Below, piece after piece: positions 61,061-64,000 of a stretch of 64,000 nucleotides of DNA. The stretch spans positions 1 to 64,000 of the forward strand of contig JBAIAA010001114.1 in NCBI GenBank assembly GCA_037893245.1. The letters run 5' to 3'. A program made the position numbers and the translations under genes. The notes beneath the pieces are model-generated. The model searched no databases. It was not told the DNA's origin and was given only the letters and a program-made list of their open reading frames with translations. This DNA comes from Crossaster papposus (lineage: Eukaryota > Echinodermata > Asteroidea > Velatida > Solasteridae). Numbering within the stretch: position 1 is the stretch's first letter; each line of letters opens with the position of its first letter.

Positions 61061-61507
61061 CTCCCCTCGGGGAACATCAAATAATACAAAAACAGGTCTC
61101 GTCTATGTGTATTCCTATGTCGCATCACTTTTACAAGTTCTTTCTTCGCTTTACTTCGGGGCTTTCGTATATTTAAACATTTCAATACGTCTAAAGTAAA
61201 TAATTGTATGAAGACCGATCTCTTTGTTTTTGGATGATTTCTGATGAAGGAGAAAAACAACAACAAAAACAAACAGGCCCTCTGCGTCTGGTTGTATATT
61301 TATTTGACGACGATGTATTAGATTTTCTTTATTTTTTCCCAATTTTTTTTAATTCATATGATTTCACATAATTGTAGACTTTAGATTTGCTTTTTGTTTG
61401 TGGTCTTGTTTTAACTCTATTTTTGTTTGAAATACTGTATAGGTAATAATGCAGGGCCGTTTTGGATAGCATTTTTGTTGTAAGTGATAAAACCTCAAAT
61501 AAAATAA

Positions 61508-62104
<597 letters not shown>

Positions 62105-62592
62105 ATGCATGCTACATGCAATTTTCAAACCAAACGGCTCTTTTCAGAGCCACCACGATTTCACAAAAAGAGATTGATTCCAGGTTTTTATTTGTGTGTG
62201 TGTGTGTGTGTGTACTCTGTTATTATTTTAGCATTGTCTCAGGATTCAGTGTGGATTTTCCTCCCAGTGTCTATTAAGTTTTCCCTTTTCGTTTATTGCC
62301 CGTAATTATTTGTGGGATGTCTTTGTCGAAGACACGGCCCTTTTGTTTATTTTGGTAGCTGGGGGGAAATTAATTTGCTTGCAAAGTATCATGTACTCGT
62401 GGGTAATATTGACCGTATTGTTTCGGAGGGTAAATAAGTTGTGATCAGTGAAGCGTCTCGGCATGGTGTCCGAATTACCAAATTGGAAGACTGCCCTTTG
62501 TTAGACTTCAGCCCGAGGATGCTATTCTCTAGTCTTAAGAGACGGCCTGTTCGTTGATTTGGCATTCACTTCTTATCTACTCTTCAATCTGA

Positions 62593-63021
<429 letters not shown>

Positions 63022-63500
63022 GTCAAAGCTGTGTGCGCAAAACAAACCGAACGGCCCTTTTCAGGGCCAAAACTTTTTTAAAGAGAGATTAATTCCAATA
63101 GCGTTTTCTGTAGAGTTTGGAAAGTTAAATGCGGTTACTATTGGTGAATACGAATTTTAACTGGCCAGGGTTCCGGAGAACGGATTAATAAAATCATCAA
63201 GATTAGTCTCTATCCATTTTGTTTATTGATCTGTATCCTGGTTTTAGTTGTCTCCCCCCTATTTCTTTTACTTTTAATTCTGTAAAAAAAAAAGAGGTAA
63301 TTTCCTGGCCATGTACACAATTGTTTATGCAGTCGTTTTGTGTCATATTTTCGAAAACGGAAACTCTTCGTTACATTGGATGGCACGCAAGTTTCCCCTG
63401 CGTTTGGGGCAAAACAAATAATGTGTAAAACCACACCGGATTGTTGACGTTTACCGAATATAATAAATAATTGTATTATTATTATTATTGTTATTATTAA

Positions 63501-63602
63501 TTGTTTGTTTGTTTGTTTGTTTGTTTGTTTGTTTGTTTGTTTGTTTGTTTGTTTGTTTGTTTGTTTGTTTGTTTGTTTGTTTGTTTGTTTGTTTGTTTGT
63601 TT
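63501..63602. repeat. (TTTG)n microsatellite, unit 11 (102 nt)
   Basis: 25.5 pure repeats, same short allele as unit 1. Confidence 0.97.
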
Positions 63603-63803
63603 CTTGGTTTTCATTCGGAGAGATGGCTTTTGCCTTCAGTGCTAATGCGTGTCACTTTGCACGCGTACAGATTTCTTTACGCTTGGGTGATTGTGTGGAC
63701 AATGCGTGTATGCCCAGAATCCTATCGTGTGCCATAAAAGTCGTCCCGGCATTTTTGACCTTCCATTCGATCGCACGATCACATACACTCATCAACTCCA
63801 ATC

Positions 63804-64000
63804 ATGGCTCCTAAAGTTAGCGGAAAAGGCCAGAAGAAGGCAGGCAACACCAAGGCTCCGGTCAGCATAAACAAGAAGAGGCGCCGGCGTCGCAAGGAGA
63901 GCTACGGCATCTACATCTACAAAGTCATGAAACAGGTGCACCCCGACACAGGAATCTCAAGCAAGGCAATGAGCATCATGAACAGCTTTGTCAACGACGT
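63804..64000 (+). CDS. H2B: Histone H2B, unit 11, cut by window end
   Basis: The first 65 codons and two bases match unit 1. The gene runs off the window and no lesion is visible in the part seen. Confidence 0.97.
   Translation, partial: MAPKVSGKGQKKAGNTKAPVSINKKRRRRRKESYGIYIYKVMKQVHPDTGISSKAMSIMNSFVND

Overview
The window is one continuous stretch of a tandemly repeated animal replication-dependent histone gene cluster that also carries a U2 spliceosomal snRNA gene in every unit. The full unit is about 6.32 kb, all genes lie on the + strand, and the order is U2 - H4 - H3 - H2B - H2A. No linker histone H1 gene is seen. Eleven units are present: nine complete, one (unit 10) collapsed to about 3.05 kb by an internal deletion, and one cut by the right edge. 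The first 949 bases are the tail of the preceding unit's H2A-U2 spacer.

Organism: a metazoan, from intronless core histones that end in the GGCTCT-TTTC-AGAGCC stem-loop plus a purine-rich downstream element, and an animal-type U2. Several residues resemble echinoderm core histones as I recall them (H4 Cys73, H3 Glu81, the H2B stretch [10 protein letters not shown]). YCATTCR-like cap motifs of the kind described in sea urchin histone genes also occur. I therefore lean towards an echinoderm or other ambulacrarian. This is an inference from memory, not a database result.

Layout by U2 start: unit 1 950, unit 2 7262, unit 3 13586, unit 4 19903, unit 5 26227, unit 6 32551, unit 7 38876, unit 8 45196, unit 9 51496, unit 10 57828, unit 11 60874. 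Units are almost identical even in spacers. Every difference in unit length is explained by a (TTTG)n tract upstream of H2B plus a few discrete events. These are a 12-nt deletion and 1-nt insertion in unit 3, a 1-nt insertion in H3 of unit 6, a 40-nt deletion with 8-nt filler in H2B of unit 8, and a 3278-nt deletion in unit 10 that fuses the start of H2B to the next unit's U2.

Function: the four core histones supply nucleosome octamers in S phase. Their mRNAs should be non-polyadenylated and processed by SLBP and U7 snRNP. U2 is a Pol II snRNA that pairs with intron branch sites. Within this window H4 is intact in 11 of 11 copies and H3 in 10 of 11. H2B is intact in 8 copies, broken in 2 and cut by the edge in 1. 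H2A is intact in 9 of 9, and the U2 RNA sequence in 11 of 11, although the last U2 has lost its upstream promoter.

The less explained material is in the spacers: splice-site-like signals and a 123-nt open, symmetric candidate exon upstream of H2A; a well-spaced CCAAT/TATA pair without a gene in the H2A-U2 spacer; two CTCF-like motifs per unit; and a palindromic alternating purine-pyrimidine block.
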